NCBI GenBank assembly: GCA_019400425.1
Contig: JAFREE010000051.1
Location: 62,001-126,000, forward strand
Reading direction: 5' to 3'
Length of the DNA: 64,000 bases
Source of the DNA: Hymenochaete sp. R1
Lineage: Eukaryota > Basidiomycota > Agaricomycetes > Hymenochaetales > Hymenochaetaceae
Part shown: positions 54,321 to 64,000 of the stretch, in pieces
Layout of the letters: every line of letters starts with the position of its first letter
Position numbering within the stretch: position 1 is the stretch's first letter
Made by a program: the position numbers and the translations under genes
The notes under the pieces: generated by a model
What the model was told of the DNA's origin: nothing
What the model saw: only the letters and a program-made list of their open reading frames with translations
Database searches by the model: none

Positions 54321-57300
54321 ATGGGTCATCTCCGTGAACGACACAATGCAAAGGCCCGAAAATCCTCACATCCAAAAAAACGCGCTAAAATTCAACATGA
54401 TGTCGAAGAGTCCAATATCGAAATTCACGCACCCAAGAGCAAGTCACAGAAGGAGGATGAACGCAGGGAGAGGCTGCGGCAAGAAGTTAGTTTCTGATCA
54501 CCTTCATCTTAAGCTGTAACTAAGTAAAGATGACTTGTAAGCTTATAGAGCAACAAGAAAACTCAAAATTTAACTCGAAGAAGAAGAAGCGGCTTGAGAA
54601 ATACATCGTGTGTTCCTCCCATATCTCCTTGAGCGCATCCTAATAAGGCCTATCTCTTATTAGGACAAGAAATTGAAGAAGGAAGAGAGATCCAACATCC
54701 TCAAGAAATTGCAGTAGGGGTTTTCTCTTAAATGTCTAGCTATGGTGTTGATGAATTTCGCAGGGAAACCCAAGCTCAACTCCCTACGTCTCTGTCTCTT
54801 CAGCCTTCGGCTACTCTTGGCTCCCGCAAAGCTAAAACCCACCAAGATCTCCTTGATGACCATGAGAGCATCGAAATTCGCAAGCAGCTGGGCGGCAGGT
54901 CATCGGGCAAGAAACGACGCCGAGTCGATTCTCACAGCAATGTTGACACGGCTAGCGATTCGGAAGAAGATTTGGACGTCAGAACGAGAGTTGCAAAAAA
55001 CAAACAGGAACCAGGGAGCTCTCGCGATTCTCCCGTCGTTGTTCCAGATGTAGTGGAACCAGTTCCAACGCATGATACAAGCTCGGGCAAGTCTAGAGGC
55101 CCTGAATTGTGTGTGGGAAGTGCACTGCGTAGGAATGCAGACGGGACTGTGGAAGCTCCAATAGTGGTGCCACGGAAGGTTAAAGGCCCAAAGGTACTTA
55201 TTTGCTCTCAAAAGTATTTTTTTCCGGTGCTGATGTCTTTGTCAAGACATTATTTAGAGCTTGGGGGGAAACCCGAAAGAATATGGAGGCGGACATTACG
55301 GGAAGTGATAACTCATTCGACAGTTCAGATTCGGCCTTTGACTCAGCTGAAGAAGATGGGTACAGCAAGAGAATGGAGGAAGATTCGGCAGCTTCAGATG
55401 AAGGTTCGGACGAAGTATCGGATCATGGGGAGGATGGTGACCCGATGGACGAGGAATCCGGGTCTGACGAGGATGGTTCTCCACCGAAGCGGAAGCTTGG
55501 AGGATTCAAAGATTGGGCTCTCCAACAACTAAGCGAGGCAAAGAGTTATGTTGCCCCTCCACGAGTGGATGCTACAGCCGAAGATGAGCTAGCTCAGCCC
55601 TCGCCCTCCTGCGACGAGAAACGGCAACGAAAAGTGCCGTCTAAAGTTCGAGCTATGCACGGACCACTTGGCGAGACTGTGCAAATCCCAAACACTGCTT
55701 TAGCTCAACAAGCAACTGCATCTAAAGCCAAAGCAACTCTAAATCCCAAATCGCAACTTGAAACCAAGAAGTTCGTCCATGTCGACCGGCCAGAAAATGT
55801 CCAAGCTTCACGTCTTGCTCTCCCTATTCTCGCTGAGGAGCAACCCATTGTTGAGGCCATACGGTTAAATCCCGTGGTGGTACTATGCGGTGCAACTGGT
55901 AGCGGAAAGACGACACAAGTACCACAATTTCTTTATGAAGCCGGATTTGGATGCGCAGAAAGCGGTACAGTCTCTCGTACCCGTTTACGCCAGCTTCTTC
56001 TAGCTAACGTTTTCGATGTAGATAACCCTGGGATTATTGGTGTAACTCAACCTCGACGAGTAGCAGCTATGTCAATGGCAACTCGTGTGGGATATGAAAT
56101 GTCTCTGTCACCTCCCAAAGTTGCATACAAGGTGCGCTATGATGGCACGACCGATCCAACGACAGTCATCAAGTTCATGACAGACGGTGTTTTGTTGCGA
56201 GAACTTGCTACGGACTTTACTCTGAGCAAGTATTCCATCATTATCATTGATGAGGCTCATGAACGAAGTGTAAACACGGACATCCTCATCGGTGTTCTCA
56301 GCAGAGTTGTACGTCTTCGGGAAGACCTCTGGAAGGAAGGGAAAGGGAAGGTGCGTTTTCACCGAAGGTAATTTTTTAGAGAAAGGCGCTGAAACCATCG
56401 CGGACTTTAGCCTCTTCGTTTGATTATTATGTCGGCAACTCTTCGAGTTTCTGACTTCGCAGAGAACCCAACCCTATTCCTGTCCCCACCTCCTATACTT
56501 AGCGTGGATGCTAGGCAGCATCCAGTCGCCATTCATTTCGCTCGTCGGACATTTCCTGATTACATTTCAGAAGCGATTAAAAAAACTAGTAAAATACATG
56601 TTCGACTTCCGCCTGGAGGAATTCTCATTTTCCTCACTGGTCAAAATGAGATTACCGGCGTATTTCGGAAACTGGAGAGTCGATATGGGAAGAAGGCTAT
56701 TGAACGGCAAAGGAAAAATCGTGCTCCTACCTCGGCAGCAAGGCAGACAAAAGAAGAGCGTGACGTAGAGTCTTCCACGGTAGCCCCGGTTTTCGGTATG
56801 TCCCTGTGGATTTAGCTTGACCACTCAATTTTGCTTGCTTACCTTTACGAAGCTAATGTGGAAATTGAAGAAATGGAGTTGAATGGTCCAGAAAACGATT
56901 TGATAGAAGGAGATGAAGATAACATTGCTCCCAATAATCTTGACCCTGATGCTTTGGATACTGATGAGGAAGATGTAATGAAAGAACTTGGAATCGATAC
57001 GGAGGAATCTGAAGGTCAGTCTTTTTGTCTTCGACTACTACAAAAAAACCTTATGAGTTGCAGTGCCAATGCACATTCTTCCTTTGTATTCAATCTTACC
57101 AACAACCGAACAAATGAGAGTGTTTGAAGAACCTCCAACCGGGACGCGCCTCGTCGTGGTAGCTACAAATGTTGCGGAAACATCGCTCACGATTCCTGGA
57201 ATTCGATACGTCGTTGACTGTGGGCGAGCCAAGGAGGTTAGTCAATAGTGCTTTCCTTTTACGTTGTATTGATCGCGCCATGCTCATGGCCATTCAAGAG

Positions 57301-58709
57301 ATGCTATGATATTACTTCCGGTGTACAATCATTTCGAATTAGTTGGATATCCAAGGCCTCTGCGGACCAACGAGCTGGACGGGCAGGTCGTACGGGACCT
57401 GGTCATTGTTACAGGCTTTATTCTTCTGCTATTTTTGAAAATCACTTCGACAAGTTCGCGCGTCCAGAGATCCTACAGATGCCCGTCGAAGGTGTAGTGC
57501 TACAGATGAAGAGTATGAACATCGATGTCGTTACAAATTTCCCTTTCCCAACACCTCCTGATAGAACGAGCATTCGCAAAGCGGAAGTATTACTCAAGCG
57601 ACTCGGTGCACTTGGTCCGACGAAAGTACTTTCCGGATCGGAAGAAGGATCGATCACTAACCTGGGTAAAGCGATGGCTTTGTTTCCTCTATCACCGCGG
57701 TTCGCGAGGATGCTCGTCAGTGGCAAGCAACATGATTGCATGCCCTATGTGATTTCTATAGTCGCGGCTCTCTCTGTTGGAGATCCGTTTCTTCATGAGG
57801 AAGCGCTGGTGCAGGATATGGAAACGAACGACAGTGATGATGGTGACTTACCGAAAGGGGGATTTGACGAGGAGAAGAGAATGCGAAGACGGGCGTTTTT
57901 CAAGTCTCAGACGGTGGGTCTTTCAGTGCCGTTCCGCTTTAATCCACCTTTATTCGCTAAACGTCTGTGCAGCTGCATTCGAAACTTGGTAAAGCGATGA
58001 GTGATATCTTTCGCACTCTGTCAGTTGTAGGGGCGTATGACTTTGCTGGAGGGGGTTCTCAATTCTGCCAAGAACATTTCGTTCGGCCCAAGGTTAGTTG
58101 AATTAAAAGAGATGGGAAAAGTACTCATGAACTCTTGCAGGCTATGGAAGAAATACACAAATTGCGCTCACAGCTGAGTAACATTGTTTCGACAAACTTT
58201 CCGGACCTTAAAAGAAACTCGGACAAGATTCGCCCTCCCAGTGATTTGCAGCTCAAAGTTATCAGACAGCTTCTCTGTTCTGCTTTTATAGACCAAGTAG
58301 CAGTCCGAAAAGATCTCGTTCAGAGCACGGCCATAACGGGGAAAAAGTTCGCATCATGTCGAGGAATCCCGTATCGCGCATTGGGCATAGATGATGACGT
58401 TTTTATACATCCCAGCTCAGTGGTGCATGGTTCCTCGCCTCCGGACTATGTTGTGTTTCAGGAGGCTGTCCGTTCAAGTCGGCTTTGGCTAAAAAGTGAG
58501 TGTTCGACAATTCCCAGATCTACGTAATTGTAATCATTTCCTCAGATATTACCATCATCAATCCCGCCTGGTTAAGTGCTCTCGGAAAGCATACAATGTG
58601 CTCATACAGCAAACCAGTCAAGAATAGTAAAGGAGAACTCATGGTAATTCCTCATTTCGGACCGGATAGTTGGGAGTTGCCGGCCGTCAAACAGCCTGAT
58701 ACGGAATGA
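54321..58709 (+). CDS. ECM16: DEAH-box RNA helicase Dhr1/Ecm16 (DHX37)
   Basis: Thirteen exons (54321-54485, 54542-54607, 54664-54713, 54740-55193, 55247-55964, 56022-56350, 56411-56795, 56853-57014, 57064-57236, 57299-57913, 57973-58092, 58141-58495, 58546-58709) give 1251 residues. Dhr1 acts in the nucleolus, displacing U3 snoRNA from pre-18S rRNA during small-subunit assembly. The N-terminus is Lys-rich (HPKKRAKI) and highly charged with acidic Ser patches up to about residue 330. Motif I is [20 protein letters not shown], Ia [87 protein letters not shown], and [23 protein letters not shown] large insert between IV and V ([20 protein letters not shown]) is typical of DHX37. The winged-helix/ratchet region and the OB-fold part ([17 protein letters not shown]) complete it. 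Exon 4 could begin at another AG; I chose 54740 because it keeps phase. Confidence 0.93.
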
Positions 58710-58842
58710 GCTAGTTTCAAAGTTAACGCTTCTCCTAATACACACTCCAGGATGGTGGCAGTCTAAGGCTACAAAGTGCAAATAATTACTCCGTGAAAAT
58801 GCAATCAATATGAAAACACAAGCAAATTGAAGGGGAAAGGCG
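58710..58842. other. Convergent 3' region DHR1 / SEN1
   Basis: The stop codons of the two convergent genes are only 133 bp apart, so 3' UTRs very likely overlap. AT-rich with no gene. Confidence 0.6.
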
Positions 58843-61800
58843 TTATTTCTTGATAAAAAGGCTATTGTTTTTCTTCCGCCTCTGAAAAGCCTCTAGTTCT
58901 CTCGTAGCCCTTGCTGTATCGTGTTCCGGGGGCGCAAATTCTCGAGAAAACCCGTGACTTCCATCGGTATGTCTTTCCGCAGGATCCGGTCGTTTCTCAT
59001 GGCCTCCGGTTGGTGGTCTCTTCTTCGTGTTGGAGCCTGCACCCACTGTAAGTGATGGTGGTCCTAAAATCTCCCCGTCCTCCAGAGGCGACGCCTTTGC
59101 GGCTGGATGCCCTACCTTCACCTCTATTTTTGGATTGGCAGGACCGCTTGAAGAAGGTTCAGGTTCAAGCTGGATTGGTGGAATAGTTTCGGTAACATCA
59201 CTTTTCGATTGTTTGACAGTCGCTCCTTTTGGTAACTTGACACGTGGGGTCTTGTTACTTGGAGCTTTGTCATTCGAAGATGGTGCTGTAGAGTTAGTAC
59301 TACTATTTTCGACTTGTAGCTGGGGGTACGTGACGTTCTTGGTAAAGTACGACAGGTCGCGCTAGATACGCCGTTAATAAGGACAAAACAAAATACACGG
59401 AATGCTCACCATTTCAATAAGACATGATCTGGAACGAGCGTCTTCAATTATCGTCTTCCATGTTTTATCGCTCCTTTCCAGGGTTGCAGCGTGCCCAACA
59501 ATGTACAGTGAAGATCTCGAACGCGTGATGGCGACATTCATTCGTCGAACGTCTGAGAAATGCCTGCTTTAGATCATTAATGATTCACTTCAGGGATTTA
59601 CTGACCGGACAAGAAACCAATGGATTTCAAAGATGGGCCAGCTCGCACGCAAGATAAAATGATTATATCTTTCTCTTGACCCTGAAAGCCGTCCACTGTA
59701 TTAAAATCAATTTTTCCTATTATTTCTCGACCATAACGGCTCTGAAAGAGCCTCTTCAGTTCTAGTAGTTGTGCTCGATACATGGAAACGACTCCGATGC
59801 GGTAGTCGAAGTCCACAGAAGGAAACTGTTTGCGCAGTCGGTCGTAAAGCGCTGCGACTATCTTGCACTCTTCCCTGTTGACGATTGAGTGTCCAACGAG
59901 GCTTCCTTCCTCTCTGCCCTGAGACGCGTTGAAGAACTTGTAGACGCCGAACCGAGGTTCCGAATGCCAAGGTTGAGCAGTTTTCTTATCCATATCTGGG
60001 CCGTCCATGAGCCGGCCGTTGTAGAAGGCGGCGCTGGGTAAGCGACTAATTTGTGGATGCATACGATACTGTATACTGTTTCGTGCGCAAAAAATGAGCA
60101 TAGCTTGCTATTTGTGAGATCTAAGTGCTAACCTGAGCAAATGAACGGCGCTTGGTCGCGACTTCTGCATTCTAACAAATAGCGACTGCCCATAGCCCCA
60201 AGACTGGGCCTCGGGAGAGAGGACAGTGGGAGGAAGTTGCTGTGGATCTTTGATCTATTAGCTTTGCATTGGCTTTTTGTTTACGCCGGAAGCTTACCTC
60301 CAACCATAATGCATTTAGAGCATTGATACTTGAGTGGAATCAAAGAACTCAACTCTATTGCTTGGGCAGCTTCGTCAATTATGACCATAGAGAAATCCAG
60401 CGCTGTCAGCTGTTCGTGGCCTGCTCCGGAAAGAGTGCTGCAAACTATATCGGCTTCGCAAAGTATGTCAAAACGATATTGTCGTCTTAGAGCGTCCTGT
60501 GCTCGACCCTGCGATTTTCTGCTGTCGTAAAGTTTATCCAATCGTTGAGATAAGGAAACACGGTTCATATTTAGCGATTTGATTTCTTCTTCTAGAGCTT
60601 GAGCTCGAGCTGCGTTGTTGTTAATACCTTGCAATTCATCAATCTTCGTCTGCCTCGCCGTCTTCAGTACTTCAATCTGAGCCCGGATGCCTGCAATTTC
60701 TTTTGTCTCGTCTACATCAGCATGCCCGTCTTCGGCCAAGCGCTCAGCCACCAGAGCATCCAACGAAATGCCCTTTACGCTGACATTGATTTGGGCTTCC
60801 GATCCAACTCGCACGACTTTCGGGGTGATTATTTGCCCACTAGAATTTCGCACACCTTCCATGAACCGCTTCGCAATTTCATCGATAGCAGCATTACTGG
60901 GCGCACACACGAGAATCTTTTCAACCACAGGCTTTGGGGGCGGGGGCCGACCGGGAGCAGCTACTGGTGTTGGTGCTTTTTTCCTAGAGGATATAAATGC
61001 CCCTGCCAGGCCGCAAATAGTCCACGTCTTCCCTGTACCTGGAGGACTTTTTGACCATTAGATAAAAACAATGATTACTTTGCCTGCATGTACTTACCCC
61101 TGGATAAGGGTAAACCCTTTTGTTCCCAAGGCAGAAATGATAGCCTTCGCCTGGGGTTCATTCACTTGATATGTACGCATCGTTCTTCGAACCTCGTCCG
61201 GATTAGCATCTTTAGGATCAGAGAGCGCAGGTTTATAAATCATCGGCGCTACGTCATAATAAGGTAAACCCATTAAAGCCGAGAATTCTCTATGCAGGGT
61301 GCTCAAACTTATCAAAGCGTCAGAAAGAAGCAAATGCTAGATGAAGCAAAAGACGCCCACCTAAAAACGTAACTCAAAAGCCAAATGGAGCCCATTGTGA
61401 GACCAGGGTCTTGCTTATGAGCTGTTGTGCAGCACAGCAACCCCACCTGAGTCCCACTGTTATTTTTGCCGAACGCGCTAACTTTTGCCATGATACTCGT
61501 CCCGTTTTGTGAGTGTCGTAGAAGCATAATGTCCACATCCGGTGTGAGACGCCAGTCAGGTTTCGGGGCGCTCTCTACCAATACCTCCAAATCCAACCAC
61601 TCGTTGACATATGAACGGTTTTGTATTTTGGCGTGGCAGATGTCATCCGTCGCTTCTTCCTTCGACTTGACTATCTGAGACCAACACTCAAGGGTTAGGA
61701 GCGGCTGGAAAACATGCAAGTAATCATGTTGGCCATTAAACGTATCAGGTATTTTCCGAAGTAAGGAGTGATCGACTCCCGAAGGAGGTTCTGGTCCATT

Positions 61801-64000
61801 GTGGTCGTAATTCCAGGATAGGATGGTCCGGTGAAGAGGTTTGAGATCGGGCTTTAATCGTAAAGCATTTCGTCTGGCTTCTTCACGTTTCCGTTCCTTT
61901 TCTCGGACCCTCGCTTTTTCAGCTTCCCGTGCCTTCACAAGTTCGGGGTCTTCGATGAGCATGACTTTTCGGCGATCCGTAGACTTCTTCGCGGCTTCTC
62001 TCCTCTGTAGCGCATCCAACCGTCGAGCCTCCTCCTTCCTCCTCCACTCAGACTCTCTCGCTCCCTGGAGTGCTAGAACATTTCCGTTTCTCGTTGTTTC
62101 TACTTCGCTCCGTTCCTCAGGGGACAAACTACGAACGATTCGCGGCGCCAAACGACCTTTTCCCATTGCTGGCTTTGGTCGCTCCTTATCCTTCTTGGCG
62201 CTAAATAATATGTCGAAGCCTGTATCGTCCTCTGATGACGACGAAGTATCAGAATCTGTGCGGCTAGTTGGAGGCGAAGAAGTACGTAGTTTGCTGCCTC
62301 CTTCGAACTTTGGGTCGTATCTCGAGCGCTTGCTGACTTTGTTTGAGAAAGGCAGAGTCGTCTGTTTCTTGGCCTTCCCTGTCTTCCTCGAAACTCCAGA
62401 CGTCCGTATATCCAAGGATGTGTGTTTACGATCAATTCCTTGTTTTTCTACAATTTCGACTTCCGGAGAACTGGCCCTCTTTTTCCCGTCCGAAATAGAT
62501 AATATTTGAACCTCGTCATCATCATCATCGTCCTCTTCAAAGTCAGCGACGGCTACTTCGAGTTCAGCGATATCCGCTGGGCTGAGATAGGAACGTTTGA
62601 CATCTGTCGAGACCTTGTTCAGCTCGATAAACCTCGTGAGCTTGGATAATGCGTCTGGAGACGGTCGTACTTCCGCTTGCTTGAAGCATTGGCAAAGTGA
62701 CTTGAAAAGATTGAATGACTGGTAGAGAATTTCTTTGTCGGTCACACGTAACCAATTCTGAAGTCCTATCAGAACGCCTTGAAGGTCCTCCACCATACGC
62801 CTCCCTCGGACGGACTTTTTTCGAGGGGAAGGGATGAAATGGTCTTCGTCGTTAAAAGTCGAGGTAGCGGCTTCAAACGGTTTTCGACACTCCAATAAAT
62901 CGCGTGCAAAGATAAGTGCGTCTCGCATCCACTCCGTCATGAATTCTCTCGGAACCATATCGGCCCAATTCGGAGTGTTTTTGAAGATAACGGAGATGGC
63001 AACAGTCATTGCGTGCCAAAGACGCGGTATTTCGCTTTTGAATGAGAACCCAGCAAAGGTACGTGTGACAAAAGATCTATCCTTCAGAACAGCGTCGGAT
63101 GACGTACCGAGAACTTCAATTACATCCGTCATACAACGGACGAGAGCCTTTGAAACATTGGACGCTTCGGGGACTTCGGGTACATATTCGTTGAATCTTG
63201 TAAGGTAGCTAATCAACCCTTCGAAGGAAGGACCAGGGTGAGAACGGATGATATTCCGGAAGCATTCAACCCGGCCATCAATATCGAACGCCTGGCTTAT
63301 CAAAATTGTCGCTGCAGCATTTATATCTTCAACGGGTGAGAGCATTAAAGACATCAAGCTTCTGACAACGTCCTCGCGTAAGAGAACATCACGAAGCTCC
63401 TGCGAGGTATTTGAACCGGCAAATCTGGTAATACATTCCAAAAAGCCGTCGTGTATGATGCTCAAAGAGCTATTGATACCATCCGCGACTGCATCGAGTG
63501 CTCTGAGTAGATCCTGAGGTGGTTCGGTTTTCCGGGACTTGTGATATTTCCAGATGGGTTTCGAGAATGCTCGTTTTTGCATTTTGTCCAGAGATGATGC
63601 TATCGCAGCAACCTCTATAACCATAGATATTGCTCCAATGTCCTTTCCGTCGGTGGATTTGTAGACCTTAGTCCATATATGGCGTCGCGTGGTCGGAATT
63701 AGATTTCTGAGGGTGTCGCTATCCGCTTCGGCAGACGAACTCAAAGCGGAGACTTTCATGAAAGCATTGGCGACATCCTCGACGTCCGTCTTCAAAACGG
63801 TACGTATCATGGCTCTCGCAGATCGGCGAGCTGCTTCCCAGTCTCTTTCTTTCTGTCGGGTGGTACCAAGCGCGACGGACGCGATGGTATCAAAGTGTAT
63901 ATCGATGACAGATAGGGTGATTCGATGATGCTCTAAGGATTTTTGAGACACGGCTCTAGATAATGCGGCTGCTAGAATCTACGCTATGATGAGAAATGCT
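58843..64000 (-). CDS. SEN1: RNA/DNA helicase Sen1 (senataxin), N-terminus outside window
   Basis: Seven exons on the minus strand are visible (63978-61361, 61307-61098, 61046-60298, 60247-60133, 60075-59606, 59552-59410, 59361-58843). The gene continues to the right, since the leftmost-coded segment begins after an acceptor (gcgtag) with no start codon. Sen1 is a superfamily 1B helicase that ends transcription of noncoding RNAs and resolves R-loops. Seen are a long helical N-terminal region (about 870 residues here), an acidic linker (DFEEDDDDDDEVQIL), the stalk LSTLHREFSALMGLPYYDV, and helicase motifs: Q-type VNEPQAKAI, I LIQGPPGTGKTWT, II MVIIDEAAQA, III MVGDPQQLPPTV, IV IQYRMHPQISRL, V NTVDGFQGQEKDIIILSCVR, and VI RRMNVAITRSRSSLYIVGHA. 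The C-terminal 170 residues are Ser/Pro/Lys rich. Junctions are in phase and several (SIQYRMHP, GPPGTGKT) exist only when spliced. Confidence 0.93.

Noticed and set aside
61841..62509. Plus-strand frame of 222 codons
   Set aside because: Antisense of the Lys/Glu-rich SEN1 linker, giving Ser/Phe/Leu-rich sequence as expected of such shadows.

Overview
The window is a stretch of nuclear chromosome from a filamentous basidiomycete, most likely an Agaricomycete. The evidence is the gene structure: genes are packed closely on both strands and cut by many 50-60 bp GT-AG introns, often with very small exons. The gene set is also typical of that group (DUF2235 hydrolase, FYR-domain protein, S28 peptidase, an Ifi-6-16-type membrane protein, two-PAS protein). 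There are no operons, no insertion sequences or transposon proteins, and no CRISPR. I rebuilt the gene models by eye, joining reading frames at splice sites that keep phase and restore family motifs. Exon ends given as numbers passed a phase check; places where this failed are stated.

Layout. 0-5 kb: the last exons of a MAP kinase kinase, an intronless basic coiled-coil protein of unknown function, and a DUF2235 alpha/beta hydrolase. 5-10 kb: a low-complexity stretch, then a two-PAS-domain protein on the minus strand. 10-20 kb: the tRNA m1A58 methyltransferase catalytic subunit TRM61, RAD4/XPC and an HSL-type alpha/beta hydrolase. 20-28.8 kb: an HST2-like sirtuin, an SSO1-type syntaxin, an S28 serine carboxypeptidase and a tandem pair of small serine palmitoyltransferase subunits. 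28.8-33 kb: no gene recognised. 33-43.3 kb: an FYRN/FYRC protein (TBRG1-like), tRNA-Gly(GCC), ERV46, VPS45 and a GSKIP-domain protein. 43-54 kb: an Ifi-6-16 membrane protein, a RecQ helicase with about 25 exons, a C2-domain protein and the methionine-salvage dehydratase MDE1. 54-64 kb: the DEAH helicase DHR1/ECM16 and, running off the right edge, SEN1.

Most genes are conserved housekeeping functions and no shared pathway explains their neighbourhood. Three genes act in membrane traffic (SSO1, ERV46, VPS45) and four handle nucleic acids or chromatin (RAD4, SIR2/HST2, RecQ, SEN1), but they are scattered and I see no sign of a functional cluster. Several pairs are divergent and could share promoters: RAD4/hydrolase, SSO1/S28, MDE1/DHR1.

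The most unusual signal is extreme micro-exon splicing. A 3-nt exon appears to encode the catalytic glutamate of MDE1. Exons of 10 and 8 nt complete the NAD-binding loop of the sirtuin, and 14- and 15-nt exons lie in the RecQ helicase core. Other points of note are the tandem ssSPT paralogues, a fungal member of the interferon-inducible 6-16 family, and a TRM61 protein split by about 300 residues of low-complexity sequence.
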